The notes: generated by a model from the letters alone, not told the origin. Shown: positions 29,344-38,492, numbered from the stretch's first letter. The stretch: 64,000 bases of DNA from Kutzneria sp035492655 (GCA_035492655.1 DATJJB010000651.1:1-64000); one strand, 5' to 3'. Made by a program: numbers and translations.

Positions 29344-30702
29344 TTACACAGTGAGCGTCGGCACCGCGGCGAACACGCCGTCGGGGTCCAGGGACTTCTT
29401 GAGCGACAACAGCTTGTCCAGGTTCTCGCCGTACGCGGCCCGCGTGCGCTCGTGCTCGTCCGGGCCCAGCAGGTTGGGGTAGCCGCCTGGCAGGGCGTGC
29501 GCGTCCAGTGCGACGGCCAGGTCCTGGGCCCACTGCCGGTGCACGTCGCCCAGGTCGCCGGCCTCCCAGGTGGAGATGATCTCCACCAGCAGGTGTTCCG
29601 ACCGCAGCCCGTACGCCGTCGAGGCAACGGGGACTCGGGTCGCCGCGCCGTGGAAATGGTGCAGGGTAAGGGAAGACAGCGGCGATGTGGCCCGCGCGGC
29701 CGCGTCGGTCAGCACCGCGCAGACCTCCTCGGTCGGCGCCGGCAGCCACCGGGTCGGCACCGAGTTGTGGCGGCCGTCGACGATGAACGGGTCGAGCATG
29801 CCCAGCACGTCCGGCATGGCCATCGGCCCCATCTGCGCGTACGTCGGCGTGCCCAGGCTCTCGATCCGCCGCAGGTACGGCTCGCCGGCCGCCAGGTCGC
29901 CGCTCCACGTCGGGTACAGCATCACCAGCGGGCTGCCGTCCGGGCCGCTGAAGAAGCCGCCGATCAGCGACAGCTCGTCCGGCGACTCGGCCAGGATCTC
30001 CCGGTAGCCGCGCAGCACGGTTTCGGCCTGGGCCAACGGGAACAGGGCCATGCCGGACAGCACGATCGGGCCGGGGTGCACGCGGTAGGTCAGCGTGGTG
30101 GCCACCCCGAAGTTGCCGCCACCGCCGCGCAACGCCCAGAACAGGTCGGCGTTCTCCGCAGCGGAGGCCGTCACCACGCTACCGTCGGCCAGCACGACCT
30201 CAGCGGCCAGCAGGTTGTCCAGCGCGAGGCCGTGGTTGCCGATGAACGGGCCGTAGCCGCCGCCCATGGTCAGGCCCGCGATGCCGACGGCCTTGGCCGT
30301 GCCGGTCACCGCATGGAAACCGTGCTCGTGCACGGCCGTCGCGACGCCGCCGGCCAGGGTCCCGCCGCGCACGGACGCCGTGCGGGCCGTCCGGTCCACG
30401 GTGACCCCGCGCAGCTCCGACAGGTCGATCAGGACACCGCCCTCACGGACCGCGCGGCCGCCCCAGTCGTGGCCGCCGCCGCGTACCGAAAGCGGTAAGT
30501 CGTGCTCACGCGCGGCGCGCACCGCGGCTGCCACATCGGCGGTGTCGACGCACCGGGCGATCACCGCCGGAAAGCGCTCCACCACGCCGTTCCAGACCCG
30601 GCGCGCGCCGTCGTAAGCCGGGTCCGCGGCGACCAGGACCTCACCCCGCACGGCCGCGCGCAATGCGGTCGCGACGGCCGGCTGAGACGTCGTGGAAGTC
30701 AT
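29344..30702 (-). CDS. FAD-binding oxidoreductase, BBE/6-hydroxynicotine oxidase-like
   Basis: 452 residues of the PCMH/BBE flavoprotein family. The FAD domain has LSVRGGGHDWGGRAV, whose His is the usual covalent 8-alpha attachment site, then MGGGYGPFIGNHGLALDNL and ALRGGGGNFGV. The C-terminal berberine-bridge motif is YPNLLG with YGENLDKLLSLKKSLDPDG. The second covalent Cys of bicovalent members is not seen. It would oxidise an alcohol, amine or sugar with O2. AGGAGG lies four bases before the ATG. Confidence 0.9.
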   Translation of the reverse strand: MTSTTSQPAVATALRAAVRGEVLVAADPAYDGARRVWNGVVERFPAVIARCVDTADVAAAVRAAREHDLPLSVRGGGHDWGGRAVREGGVLIDLSELRGVTVDRTARTASVRGGTLAGGVATAVHEHGFHAVTGTAKAVGIAGLTMGGGYGPFIGNHGLALDNLLAAEVVLADGSVVTASAAENADLFWALRGGGGNFGVATTLTYRVHPGPIVLSGMALFPLAQAETVLRGYREILAESPDELSLIGGFFSGPDGSPLVMLYPTWSGDLAAGEPYLRRIESLGTPTYAQMGPMAMPDVLGMLDPFIVDGRHNSVPTRWLPAPTEEVCAVLTDAAARATSPLSSLTLHHFHGAATRVPVASTAYGLRSEHLLVEIISTWEAGDLGDVHRQWAQDLAVALDAHALPGGYPNLLGPDEHERTRAAYGENLDKLLSLKKSLDPDGVFAAVPTLTV

Positions 30703-30858
30703 CGGTCCTCCTGAATTCCTGGTCGATCTCACGGATCTCGCCGACCGTACTGAATTCGATGGAACGGCCCAATGGAAACGAACGGAGTGCGCAGCGGTGA
30801 GATTAAGTCACAGATCATTCAGCCAGCTGCCGCACCAGGCGAACCGCACCCGCCATGC

Positions 30859-30875
30859 TGGTACTCGCAGTACCA
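30859..30875. promoter_or_regulatory. Inverted repeat in the divergent promoter of the NTF2-GlcG-MFS unit
   Basis: TGGTACT, spacer CGC, AGTACCA: a perfect seven-base dyad in the 247-base gap between the leftward flavoprotein gene and the rightward NTF2-like gene. The right half continues as GTACCACGAC, which is also found at 38273-38282 before the ankyrin gene. Confidence 0.35.
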
Positions 30876-30949
30876 CGACCACTCCGTTCTGGTTCGCCAC
30901 CCGCGCGAGCGCGATCCTGTCAAGGAGTGCCCGACGACAGGGGGAACCC

Positions 30950-31372
30950 ATGGCCGACAAAAGCCGGAATGTCGCGGCCGTGTCCACCTTCCTGCGTTTG
31001 CTGGAGGAGAAGGACACGGCGGCCTGGATCGAGCTCTGGGCCGAGGACGCGGACCACTACTACCCGTACGGCACCGAGATGTTCCCGGCCCACCTGGTCG
31101 GCAAGGCGGCGATCTACGAGCGCTGGAAGGACACGCCAGGCATGTTCGAGAGCCTGAGCTTCCCGATTCGCGAGACGTGGGTGGACGGCGACTCCGTCCT
31201 CGCGCGCTTCGACGGGGAACTGGTGCTCAAGGACAACGGCGGCAAGTACCGGAACAGCTACCTCGGCATCTTCAAGTTCGACGAGGCGGGCCTGATCCGT
31301 GAGTACTGGGAGTACTTCGACCCCATTACCGCGGGCACCGCTTTCGGCCTGCTCGACGTGACCTACAAGTAG
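30950..31372 (+). CDS. NTF2-like protein, PhzA/PhzB-type
   Basis: 140 residues of the NTF2-like fold. VSTFLRLLEEKDTAAWIELW helices are followed by DADHYYPYG, the sheet (VLARFDGELVLKDNG) and the C-terminal EYWEYFDPITAGTAFG that recalls PhzA/PhzB-type proteins. No phenazine genes are present, so only the fold is claimed. The ATG is preceded by GGGGG. It is first of a three-gene rightward unit with a GlcG/HbpS-type protein and an exporter. Confidence 0.82.
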   Translation: MADKSRNVAAVSTFLRLLEEKDTAAWIELWAEDADHYYPYGTEMFPAHLVGKAAIYERWKDTPGMFESLSFPIRETWVDGDSVLARFDGELVLKDNGGKYRNSYLGIFKFDEAGLIREYWEYFDPITAGTAFGLLDVTYK

Positions 31373-31408
31373 TTCGAGAACATCACAAATACACGAGGAG
31401 CGGTTGGC

Positions 31409-31831
31409 ATGACCGGCACGGTTTCCCTTTCCACCCAGTACGCGCGTCGTGTCCTCGACGCGGCGTTGGCGCGCGCGGCGGAACTCGGCGTCGAGGTGTC
31501 CATTTCCATCGTCGACGACGCCGGCCACGTGAAGGCGTTCGCCCGGATGGACGGCTCGTCGTTCTTCAACGCCGGGCTGGCCACCAACAAGGCGATCACC
31601 TCGGTCGGGTTCGGCGCCCCCACCCAGGACTTCATGGAGTTCGCGGCGGGCATCCCGCCGCTGCTGACCGGCCTGGCCGCGCAGCCGAACGTGGCGATCC
31701 TGCCCGGCGGCGTGCCGATCACGGTCGACGGCGCGATCGTCGGCGCGATCGGCGTGGCCGGCGGCAAGGGCGGCGAGGACCACCCGATCGCCGAGGCCGG
31801 TCTGGCCGCGCTGGCCCCGGTCGGCGCCTGA
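31409..31831 (+). CDS. GlcG/HbpS (DUF336) family protein
   Basis: 140 residues covering the whole DUF336 domain: VEVSISIVDDAGHVKAFARM, then ATNKAITSVGFGAPT and PGGVPITVDGAIVGAIGVAG. Family members bind heme or small ligands (HbpS) or belong to catabolic operons (GlcG); several are orphan accessory proteins of biosynthetic loci. No signal peptide, so cytoplasmic. GAGGAG precedes the ATG. It lies between the NTF2-like and MFS genes. Confidence 0.88.
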   Translation: MTGTVSLSTQYARRVLDAALARAAELGVEVSISIVDDAGHVKAFARMDGSSFFNAGLATNKAITSVGFGAPTQDFMEFAAGIPPLLTGLAAQPNVAILPGGVPITVDGAIVGAIGVAGGKGGEDHPIAEAGLAALAPVGA

Positions 31832-31873
31832 CGGGAAATGCCCGACATCAACGGAACAAAGGGGTAGGTGCAC

Positions 31874-33106
31874 ATGAGTACGACCATCCAGCCGGGGGCG
31901 GGGCATCCCCGCAGCAAGGTGGCGCTGGCCGCGCTGGCGCTGGGCTCGTTTGTCATCGGCACGGCGGAACTCGTGGTCGTCGGCATCCTGAACCTCATCG
32001 CCGGTGACCTGACGGTGTCGGTGAGCACGGCCGGGCAGCTCGTCACGGCCTACGCGCTGGGCATCTCGATCGGCGGCCCGATCGTCACCGCGCTGACCAT
32101 CCGGCTCGGCCGCAAGCTGCTGCTGTGGCTGGCGCTGGCGGTCTACATCCTGGGCAACGCCGTCGCGATCGTCACGGTGAGCCTGGGCGAGCTGTTGATC
32201 GCACGGGTGCTGACCGGGTCCATCCACGGCCTGTTCATCGGTGTCGCGTCCACGATCGCCGCCGCGCTGGTGCCCCCGGCCAAGCGGGGCGAGGCGATGG
32301 CGATGGTGTTCGGCGGCATCGCGGTGTCGACGGTGATCGGCGTGCCGCTGGGCACCATGGTCGGCCAGGCGCTGGGCTGGCGGGCCACGTTCGTCGGCAT
32401 CGTCATCCTCGGTGTGATCGCCCTGGTCACCGTGCTGCTGTTGGTGCCGGCGGTGGAGAGCCCCAGTGCCACCGGTATCGGCGCGCAGGCCAAATCGGCG
32501 TTCGCGCCCCGGGTCATCGCCACGCTCGCGGTCGGTTTCCTGGTGCTGGGCGGCCAGTTCACGGCGCTGACCTACCTGGCCGAGTACCTGGTCGGCGTGA
32601 CCGGCATCCCGAGCTCGCTGATCAGCGTCTTCCTGCTGGCCTACGGTGTGGCCAGCGCGGTCGGCACGTTCTTCGGCGGCAAGTTCGCCGACAAGAGCGC
32701 GACGAAGACGTTGGTGGTGGCCAACATCCTGCTCATCGTGGCGTTCGCCGGCCTGTACGTGTTCGGCGGCTCGCCGATCCTGGCGGCGATCACGCTGGCG
32801 CTGTGGGGTCTGGTCGGTTTCGGCCTCGTCCCGTCGCTCCAGCTGCGGGTCATCACGCTGGCCGGCCCCGGCGCCGACCTGGCCGCCACGCTGGGCGCTT
32901 CCGCAGTCAACGCCGGCATCGCCGTCGGCGCGCTCGTGGGTGGCGCTGTGCTGGCCGCCACCGGCGCGCACGCCGTGGTCCTCACGGCCCTGATCATCTG
33001 CGCGGTCGCGTTGCCGGCCACGTGGGCGATCGGCCTGCTGAAGGTGCCGTCCCCGACCGTCGAGCCGGTGAGCGCGCCGACCAAGTCGGACGCTGTCACC
33101 GCCTGA
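31874..33106 (+). CDS. MFS exporter (DHA1-like)
   Basis: 410 residues with about twelve transmembrane segments. It begins KVALAALALGSFVIGTAELV, as in the AraJ/NepI-type drug:H+ antiporters, with motif A-like IRLGRKLLLWLAL after TM2. It probably exports the product or a toxic intermediate of the neighbouring genes. ATG at 31874 is preferred; a GTG at 31868 is in frame. It is last of the NTF2-GlcG-MFS unit, followed by a clear terminator. Confidence 0.9.
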   Translation: MSTTIQPGAGHPRSKVALAALALGSFVIGTAELVVVGILNLIAGDLTVSVSTAGQLVTAYALGISIGGPIVTALTIRLGRKLLLWLALAVYILGNAVAIVTVSLGELLIARVLTGSIHGLFIGVASTIAAALVPPAKRGEAMAMVFGGIAVSTVIGVPLGTMVGQALGWRATFVGIVILGVIALVTVLLLVPAVESPSATGIGAQAKSAFAPRVIATLAVGFLVLGGQFTALTYLAEYLVGVTGIPSSLISVFLLAYGVASAVGTFFGGKFADKSATKTLVVANILLIVAFAGLYVFGGSPILAAITLALWGLVGFGLVPSLQLRVITLAGPGADLAATLGASAVNAGIAVGALVGGAVLAATGAHAVVLTALIICAVALPATWAIGLLKVPSPTVEPVSAPTKSDAVTA

Positions 33107-33121
33107 CGGCCACCCAAGACA

Positions 33122-33154
33122 GATCGCCCCGAGTCCCCCAGGCTCGGGGCGATC
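33122..33154. terminator. Terminator between the two convergent MFS genes
   Basis: GATCGCCCCGAG (33122-33133) pairs exactly with 33143-33154 around a nine-base loop, followed by GCTTTG. It ends the rightward exporter transcript and lies six bases past the stop of the leftward MFS gene. Confidence 0.8.
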
Positions 33155-33160
33155 GCTTTG

Positions 33161-34375
33161 TCACGCCACGGGAGTCCGCTGCTCCACGGGAGTCTGAGCG
33201 GCCGGCTGCGGCAGATTGGCCAGCGCCAGCAACACCAGCGCCGCCACCACGACGATGAACGCGGTGGTGGCGTTCTGCATCCCCAGCTGCTGCGTGGCCA
33301 GGCCAAGGCCGATCGTGGGCAGCGCGGTGCCGACGTAGGAGACCACGTTCACCGCCGCCAGCAGCTCACCGCGGCGGGTGGGGTCGGCGAGCTCGGTCAG
33401 CAGCCGGAATGCCGCCATGTACGTTGCGCCCCAACCGAAGCCCAGCAGGGCGGTGGCGACGAAGAACAGCACGGTCGACCCGAACGACAGGGCCGCCGCG
33501 ACGAGGGCGAGTCCGGCGAGCAACAGCCAGGACCCACGGGAAATGGCCGTGCGGCAACGGACTCCGCGGCACGTCACCTGGGCCAGCGCCCCGAACACGG
33601 CGAGCATGGTGACCACCAGGCCGTCCACAGCGGCGCTCTGGCTGCCCAGCAGATCGGCGGCCAGCATCGGCCCCAGGCCCATGTAGAGCCCACCGACGGC
33701 CCACACGGCCACGACCGGCAGCGACAGCACGAGGAAAGCCTTACGGGCCAACACAGGCACGGAAATCCGGCGTGGTCGGACGACCAGCCGCCGGTGCGAA
33801 ACCGTCTCCGGGATGCGTAACACGCCGACCGCGGCGGCCACGGTCAGCGCCAACACCACGAGGTAGGTCAAGATGGTCGGCGCCGGCCCGTACTGGACGA
33901 GCACGCCGGCCCCTACGGAGCCCGCGCCGATCCCGACGATGGGCGTGAGGCTGCCGAGCAGCGCGCCCGCCGGGGCCAGGTCGATCAGTGCGGCGGCCAC
34001 CGCGCAGCCCCCGACGCCGCCACCGATCCCTTGCAGCGCACGGGCAACCAGCAGCCAGCCCACTCCGTCGGCGAGGACGAACACCACCATGGAGACGCCG
34101 ACCAGCCCCAGCGACAGCAGCAGGACCGGGCGTCTGCCCACGGTGTCGGACAGCGATCCGAACAGCAGCATGCCGGCCAGCGCGCACAGGCAGTACACCG
34201 CGAAGACGACCGTTGTCGTCGCGGTGGAGAACCGCCATTGCTCCTGGTAAATGGAATACAGTGGAGACGGCGCGGTGGACGCGGCGGACAAGAGCACTGC
34301 CACGAATCCGACGATTCCGCACGCCCAGGAACGCCGCAGGGGCGCAACCGGGCGCGCGTGCAGACGGACTTTCAT
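33161..34375 (-). CDS. MFS transporter
   Basis: 404 residues with about twelve transmembrane helices. The first is preceded by a basic N-terminus (MKVRLHARPVAPLRR), and motif A after TM2 is GSLSDTVGRRPVLLLSL. The sequence type matches actinobacterial drug or sugar exporters near secondary metabolite genes. ATG at 34375 has GGGAG five bases upstream; an in-frame ATG at 34393 lacks a ribosome site. A 17-base dyad (34400-34416) lies upstream. Confidence 0.88.
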   Translation of the reverse strand: MKVRLHARPVAPLRRSWACGIVGFVAVLLSAASTAPSPLYSIYQEQWRFSTATTTVVFAVYCLCALAGMLLFGSLSDTVGRRPVLLLSLGLVGVSMVVFVLADGVGWLLVARALQGIGGGVGGCAVAAALIDLAPAGALLGSLTPIVGIGAGSVGAGVLVQYGPAPTILTYLVVLALTVAAAVGVLRIPETVSHRRLVVRPRRISVPVLARKAFLVLSLPVVAVWAVGGLYMGLGPMLAADLLGSQSAAVDGLVVTMLAVFGALAQVTCRGVRCRTAISRGSWLLLAGLALVAAALSFGSTVLFFVATALLGFGWGATYMAAFRLLTELADPTRRGELLAAVNVVSYVGTALPTIGLGLATQQLGMQNATTAFIVVVAALVLLALANLPQPAAQTPVEQRTPVA

Positions 34376-34399
34376 GATCACTCCCGAGTTCATTCACGT

Positions 34400-34416
34400 C
34401 CGACGAAATCCGTCGG
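34400..34416. promoter_or_regulatory. Dyad operator upstream of the leftward MFS gene
   Basis: CCGACG, spacer AAATC, CGTCGG, about 25 bases before the MFS start. The size and placement suit a TetR/MarR-type repressor of an exporter. No cognate regulator is adjacent. Confidence 0.35.
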
Positions 34417-34492
34417 TATGCGAATTAATCGTCTCGGAAATGACAGAATGGCGGCAAGGAATTGCGGGGCAGTTCGTGATGTGCACACAATG

Positions 34493-34531
34493 CCGCGTCC
34501 CCCGCCCGGGAATTCCGGACGGGGGACGCGG
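34493..34531 (-). terminator. Terminator after the second TPP enzyme
   Basis: Arms CCGCGTCCCCCG (34493-34504) and complement (34520-34531) enclose an inner CCGG/CCGG stem. It begins 16 bases past the stop of the leftward TPP enzyme gene. Confidence 0.65.
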
Positions 34532-34546
34532 GCGCGCGGCGCGGAT

Positions 34547-36199
34547 CTACAGCCGGAACAGGCCCGGATCCTGCACGACGACGTCCAGCAGCATCGGGCC
34601 GTCCGCGTTGAGCGCGGCCTTCAGCGACTGGCGCAGCGAGTCCGGCGACTCGATGCGCTCGGCGGGACAGCCGAAGCCGCGCGCCAGTTCGGCCATGTCG
34701 ACCCCGCTGAGGTCCCAGCCGGCCTTCCAGGCCTGCTGGGAGGTCTCGTCGAGGTAGTACTTCAGCGACAGGTAGCCGGCGTTGTTCGGGATGATGAACG
34801 TGACCGGCAGGTTGTAGTGGGCCGCGGTCCACAGCGCGTGGATCGTGTACAGCGACGAGCCCTCGCCGGTCACCACGACGGCGCGGCGGTCCGGCCGGGC
34901 GACCGCGTAGCCGACGGCGCCGGCGAACGGGAAGCCGAGCGCGCCGCTGGCGGTGGCGAAGTAGCCGTTGTCCGGGCCGAGCGGGATCTGCTCGTGGAAG
35001 TCGGCCCGGGCGATCGGCAGCTCCTCGAACAGCTGCGCGTCCGACGGCAGCTCCTGCGCGAGCAGGTGGAACAGGTAGGCCTGGGTCAGCGGCGAGGACG
35101 CGTCCGGCACCGGGATGGCCTCGCGGACGGCCGGCAGCGCGACCTTCTCGTGCGCCTTGACCAGCGACACCAGCTCCCGCACGGCCTGCGCCGGCGGCAG
35201 CACGTAGGCGGAGCCGGCCATCGACCAGGCGGCCGCCTCGGGGCTGTCGGTGAGGTGGATGAACTCGGTGCCCTCGGGCAGGTGCGGCTGGTCGCTCTCG
35301 TCCAGCGGCGCCGGGGCGGTGGAGAACAGGTCCACCGTGGTGAACAGGGTGAACGTCGGGCTGCCCAGCACCACGACGACGTCGTGCTCGGCCAGCTTGG
35401 CGTTGATCAGCTCGGGCATCGGGGCCAGCACGCCGCCGAACAGCGGGTGCGTCTCCGGGAAGCTGCCCCGCGGCCACACCGGGCTGCCGTACACCCGGGC
35501 GTTGAGCTTCTCGGCCAGCTGCACGAGGTCGAGGCGGGCGCCGCCGATCTCCACGCCGGGGCCGGCGACCAGCGCCGGCCGCTCGGCCTTGTCCAGCGCG
35601 GCGGCGACGGTGGCCAGCACCGCCGGGTCCGGCACGACCGCGCTCTCCACCTTGCGGACCTTGTGCGGGGTCGGGTTGGCCGGCCGGATCCAGTCGTCCT
35701 CCGGCACGGCGATGAACACCGGGCCGGCCGGCTGCTGCTTGGCGATGTGGTACGCCTTCTCGATCAGCGCCGGGATGTCCTGCGGGCGGGCCGGCTCGGC
35801 CGCCCACTTGATGTACGGCTTCGGCAGCTGGGTGGCCTCGCTGGCCTTGAGGAACGGCTCGCCCATCAGCAGCTTGCGGGCCTGCTGGCCGCCGATGATC
35901 ACCATCGGGGTGTGCGCGCTGGCCGCGGTGTAGACGCCGCCCATCGCGTTGCCGAGGCCGGGACCGCCGTTGATGATCACCAGCGACGGCTCGCCGGTCG
36001 CCTGGGCGTGGCCGTCGGCCATGCCGACGATCGTCGCCTCCTGCAGCCCCATGACGAACTTGAAGTCGTCCGGCCACTGCTCGAACAGCTTCATCTCGGT
36101 GTGGCTCGGGTTGCTGAAGACCGTCGTGAGACCGAGGTCGCGAAAGACATCCAGGGTCGCTTCGCGCACGGTCCGTGAACCGTTTTCTACGCCTGTCAT
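34547..36199 (-). CDS. Thiamine-diphosphate enzyme, benzoylformate decarboxylase-like (second copy)
   Basis: 550 residues with Pyr, middle and PP domains. The Pyr domain has VFSNPSHTEMKLF and the activating Glu in GLQEATIVGMADG. The BFD-type His is missing: IINGGPGLGNAMGG replaces LHSxxGxGN. The PP motif reads GEGSSLY, ending IPNN, with Glu for the usual second Asp. It is a homologue of the enzyme at 24.9-26.5 kb but clearly diverged. ATG at 36199 has AGGAG eight bases upstream. The neighbouring quinone oxidoreductase, ABM and cupin genes read the same way. Confidence 0.83.
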   Translation of the reverse strand: MTGVENGSRTVREATLDVFRDLGLTTVFSNPSHTEMKLFEQWPDDFKFVMGLQEATIVGMADGHAQATGEPSLVIINGGPGLGNAMGGVYTAASAHTPMVIIGGQQARKLLMGEPFLKASEATQLPKPYIKWAAEPARPQDIPALIEKAYHIAKQQPAGPVFIAVPEDDWIRPANPTPHKVRKVESAVVPDPAVLATVAAALDKAERPALVAGPGVEIGGARLDLVQLAEKLNARVYGSPVWPRGSFPETHPLFGGVLAPMPELINAKLAEHDVVVVLGSPTFTLFTTVDLFSTAPAPLDESDQPHLPEGTEFIHLTDSPEAAAWSMAGSAYVLPPAQAVRELVSLVKAHEKVALPAVREAIPVPDASSPLTQAYLFHLLAQELPSDAQLFEELPIARADFHEQIPLGPDNGYFATASGALGFPFAGAVGYAVARPDRRAVVVTGEGSSLYTIHALWTAAHYNLPVTFIIPNNAGYLSLKYYLDETSQQAWKAGWDLSGVDMAELARGFGCPAERIESPDSLRQSLKAALNADGPMLLDVVVQDPGLFRL

Positions 36200-36385
36200 C
36201 GTAAACACTCCTGGCTCGGTTGCGGTGGGGGATCCGCACGACAGAAAATGCGGCTCTGCTCCCCAAAATTGGCGAGACCGGTGCGACGCCTGAGTTCCGC
36301 GACCCGACTCGGTCACCCTCAGCACAAAAACTGCCCCAGGGCCCGGCCGGCCACAAGTATCCTGCTTTCCCGGAGCACCACTTCG

Positions 36386-37333
36386 TTAGTTGGGATACAC
36401 GTCGAGCACGAGCCGGCCGCGCACGTGGCCCTCCTCGCCGACCGCATGGGCCAACGCCACCTGGTCCAGCGGGAACGTCTGCTCCAGGACGATCCGCAGC
36501 CGGCCGTCGGCCAGCTGTGCCGCGATGTCGGCCAGCGCCTCGGCGTCCGGGCTCACATAGGTGTATCCGGTGCGCAGCCCACGTTCCCGCGCGGCCGCGT
36601 CGAGCTCGTCGTCCTGGCCCTTGAGCGTGACGATGATGCCGCCCGGGCGCAGGACTTCCAGCAGCTGCCGGGAGCCCGCACCGCCGCGCGTGTCCACGAC
36701 GAGGTCGATGTCACGCACGACGTCCTCGACCCGCTCCGCGCTGTAGTCCACGACCTGCGTCGCGCCCAGCCCGGTCACGAAGTCGTGGTTGCGGGCCGAG
36801 GCCGTGCCCACGACCTCGGCCCCGGCGCCCACCGCGAGCTGCACGGCGACGTGCCCGACGCCGCCCGCAGCACCGTGCACGAGCACCCGCTGCCCCTTGG
36901 TCAGGCCGCCGTGGCGAAAGAGCGTCTGCCACGCGGTGATCCCGACCATCGGCGCCGCCGCGGCAGCGCGGTGATCGACGTGGGCAGGCTTGGCCACGAC
37001 CTGGTCCGCCGGCGCCACCACGTACTCGGCGTACGCGCCGGCCAGCGCCGGGAAGCGCGGCATGCCGAACACCTCGTCACCCGGTTGCGGACCGGTCCCG
37101 CTGGTGGCCGTGACCACCGTGCCGGACAGGTCCCAGCCCAGCACCGCGGGGAAGGCGCCGACGCCGACCCCCTGGCCCGCACGGGACGCCCAGTCGATCG
37201 CGTTGAGACCGGCCGCGTGCACCCGGATCAGCACTTCGCCGTCGCCGGGAGCAGGGACCGGCAGGTCGGTGACTCGCAGGGTGTCGGCCGGGCCGTACGC
37301 GTCGATGACCGCCGCGCGCATGGTGTTCGTCAT
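36386..37333 (-). CDS. NADP-dependent quinone oxidoreductase-like MDR protein
   Basis: 315 residues of the zinc-free medium-chain dehydrogenase family. RAAVIDAYGPADTLRV and VRVHAAGLNAIDW belong to the GroES-like domain; the nucleotide-binding motif is VLVHGAAGGVGHVAVQL. No zinc ligands are present, typical of quinone/enone reductases. ATG at 37333 is preferred to ATG at 37336 because GGAG lies five bases before the former and two before the latter. It ends the cupin-ABM-MDR unit. Confidence 0.88.
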   Translation of the reverse strand: MTNTMRAAVIDAYGPADTLRVTDLPVPAPGDGEVLIRVHAAGLNAIDWASRAGQGVGVGAFPAVLGWDLSGTVVTATSGTGPQPGDEVFGMPRFPALAGAYAEYVVAPADQVVAKPAHVDHRAAAAAPMVGITAWQTLFRHGGLTKGQRVLVHGAAGGVGHVAVQLAVGAGAEVVGTASARNHDFVTGLGATQVVDYSAERVEDVVRDIDLVVDTRGGAGSRQLLEVLRPGGIIVTLKGQDDELDAAARERGLRTGYTYVSPDAEALADIAAQLADGRLRIVLEQTFPLDQVALAHAVGEEGHVRGRLVLDVYPN

Positions 37334-37354
37334 CATTTCTCCTGGTCGGGGACG

Positions 37355-37648
37355 CTAGTCCACCAGCTGGTAGCGGCCGGAGACGACCGTGGACTTGTCC
37401 ACGGCGGCGAGGAACGCCTGCGTCTCCGGCGCGCCGAAGAACGCGCCGATGGTGGCCTCGGCGTCCTCGACGGTGGCCCAGTGGACCTGCACGAAGTACT
37501 CGCCGTCGGCGCTGACCGCGGTCTGCCGCGCCTTGAAGCCGGGCCGCTTCTCCATGTACTCGGTTTCCACGGTTCGGTTGCGCTGCTGGAAGTCCGCGTC
37601 GGTGACGCCGTCGAGCAGCTTGAACCTGATCGTCTCGATGGTGCTCAT
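37355..37648 (-). CDS. Antibiotic biosynthesis monooxygenase (ABM)-like protein
   Basis: A 97-residue dimeric alpha+beta-barrel (ferredoxin-like) protein: IETIRFKLLDGVTDADFQQRN opens the fold and YFVQVHWATVEDAEATIGAFF is typical of the ABM group. Members oxygenate or cyclise aromatic polyketides without cofactor, or detoxify. GGGGAG precedes the ATG. It lies 21 bases before the MDR gene and 22 after the cupin gene. Confidence 0.78.
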   Translation of the reverse strand: MSTIETIRFKLLDGVTDADFQQRNRTVETEYMEKRPGFKARQTAVSADGEYFVQVHWATVEDAEATIGAFFGAPETQAFLAAVDKSTVVSGRYQLVD

Positions 37649-37670
37649 CTGGTCTCTCCCCTTGGTGGGC

Positions 37671-38159
37671 TCAGGGCGCGAGCTGCAGGCCGTGCTTGGG
37701 CGCGAGCTCGACGATCTGGCGCTTCTGCTCGTCGGTCAGCGGCAGCGGCGCGACACCGGCCTGCGCCGGCTGGCCGATCTCGCCGAAGAAGTTCTCCAGC
37801 CCGCTGCTGGGCGTGAACAGGAACAGCAGGCGCGCGACGTGCAGGCCGACGTTGCGGAAACGGTGCCGGGTGCCGCGCGGGATGAACACGAAGTCGCCCT
37901 CGCCGGCCCGGAAGGTCTCGGTGCCGTTGAGGAACTCCAGCTCGCCGGCCAGGATGAAGAACGACTCGTCGGCGTGCGGGTGGATGTGCGGGGGCGGGCC
38001 GCCGCCGGGCGGCACGGACGCCTCCGCGAAGGTCAGCGACCCGTTCGTGGTCTCGTGGGTCGCCTTGAAGGTGTAGACGGCATCGCCGAACCACACCGTG
38101 GGGCCGGTGCCCCTGGCGTGGTGGATGACGTCCAGTCTGGTCTCCGTCGCACCGGTCAT
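37671..38159 (-). CDS. Cupin-domain protein (quercetin dioxygenase-like)
   Basis: A 162-residue single-domain cupin. Motif 1 is PPHIHPHADESFFILAGE with His-x-His and Glu, and motif 2 is PRGTRHRFRN with His, so the metal site (two His, Glu, His) is complete. The C-terminal tail has FFGEIGQPAQAG. It may be a dioxygenase or isomerase. GGAGG lies five bases before the ATG. It heads the leftward unit and is divergent from the ankyrin gene. Confidence 0.86.
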   Translation of the reverse strand: MTGATETRLDVIHHARGTGPTVWFGDAVYTFKATHETTNGSLTFAEASVPPGGGPPPHIHPHADESFFILAGELEFLNGTETFRAGEGDFVFIPRGTRHRFRNVGLHVARLLFLFTPSSGLENFFGEIGQPAQAGVAPLPLTDEQKRQIVELAPKHGLQLAP

Positions 38160-38492
38160 GGTTGCCTCCGAAGGTGGCGGATGGGGAACACCGTCGTCCG
38201 TGCAGGGTGACGACGACGACGGCTCCACCCTGGCTCATCGGCCGCCGCCGGCGGGAGCGCGCGTTTGTGGTGGTACCACGACTACCAGGCAATTCGGTCC
38301 ACTGTGGACGGACGCGCACTGCGTCGAGTCCGACGAGTGTGCCGTGACCGGTGTTTCGCACCGCGGCCGAGTCAACGGAGTGCCCGGCGGTCGACGGCGA
38401 ACACCGCGTTGGTGGGCAACAGTTTTCGGCGGGAAAGACCAATCATCACCTGCCGAGTCGAGCCGCATCCGACCATGGAACAGGAGTGCGTG
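38160..38492. promoter_or_regulatory. Divergent regulatory region, cupin and ankyrin genes
   Basis: 333 bases without a gene. It contains the ten-base palindrome GTGGTACCAC (38270-38279), continuing as GACTACCAGG, and the palindrome TCCACTGTGGA (38298-38308), one of four exact copies in the window. No consensus -35/-10 pair stands out. Promoters for the leftward cupin unit and rightward ankyrin unit must lie here. Confidence 0.4.

Noticed and set aside
30950..31372. Phenazine biosynthesis protein PhzB
   Set aside because: Only the NTF2-like fold and C-terminal pattern match; no other phz genes are present.
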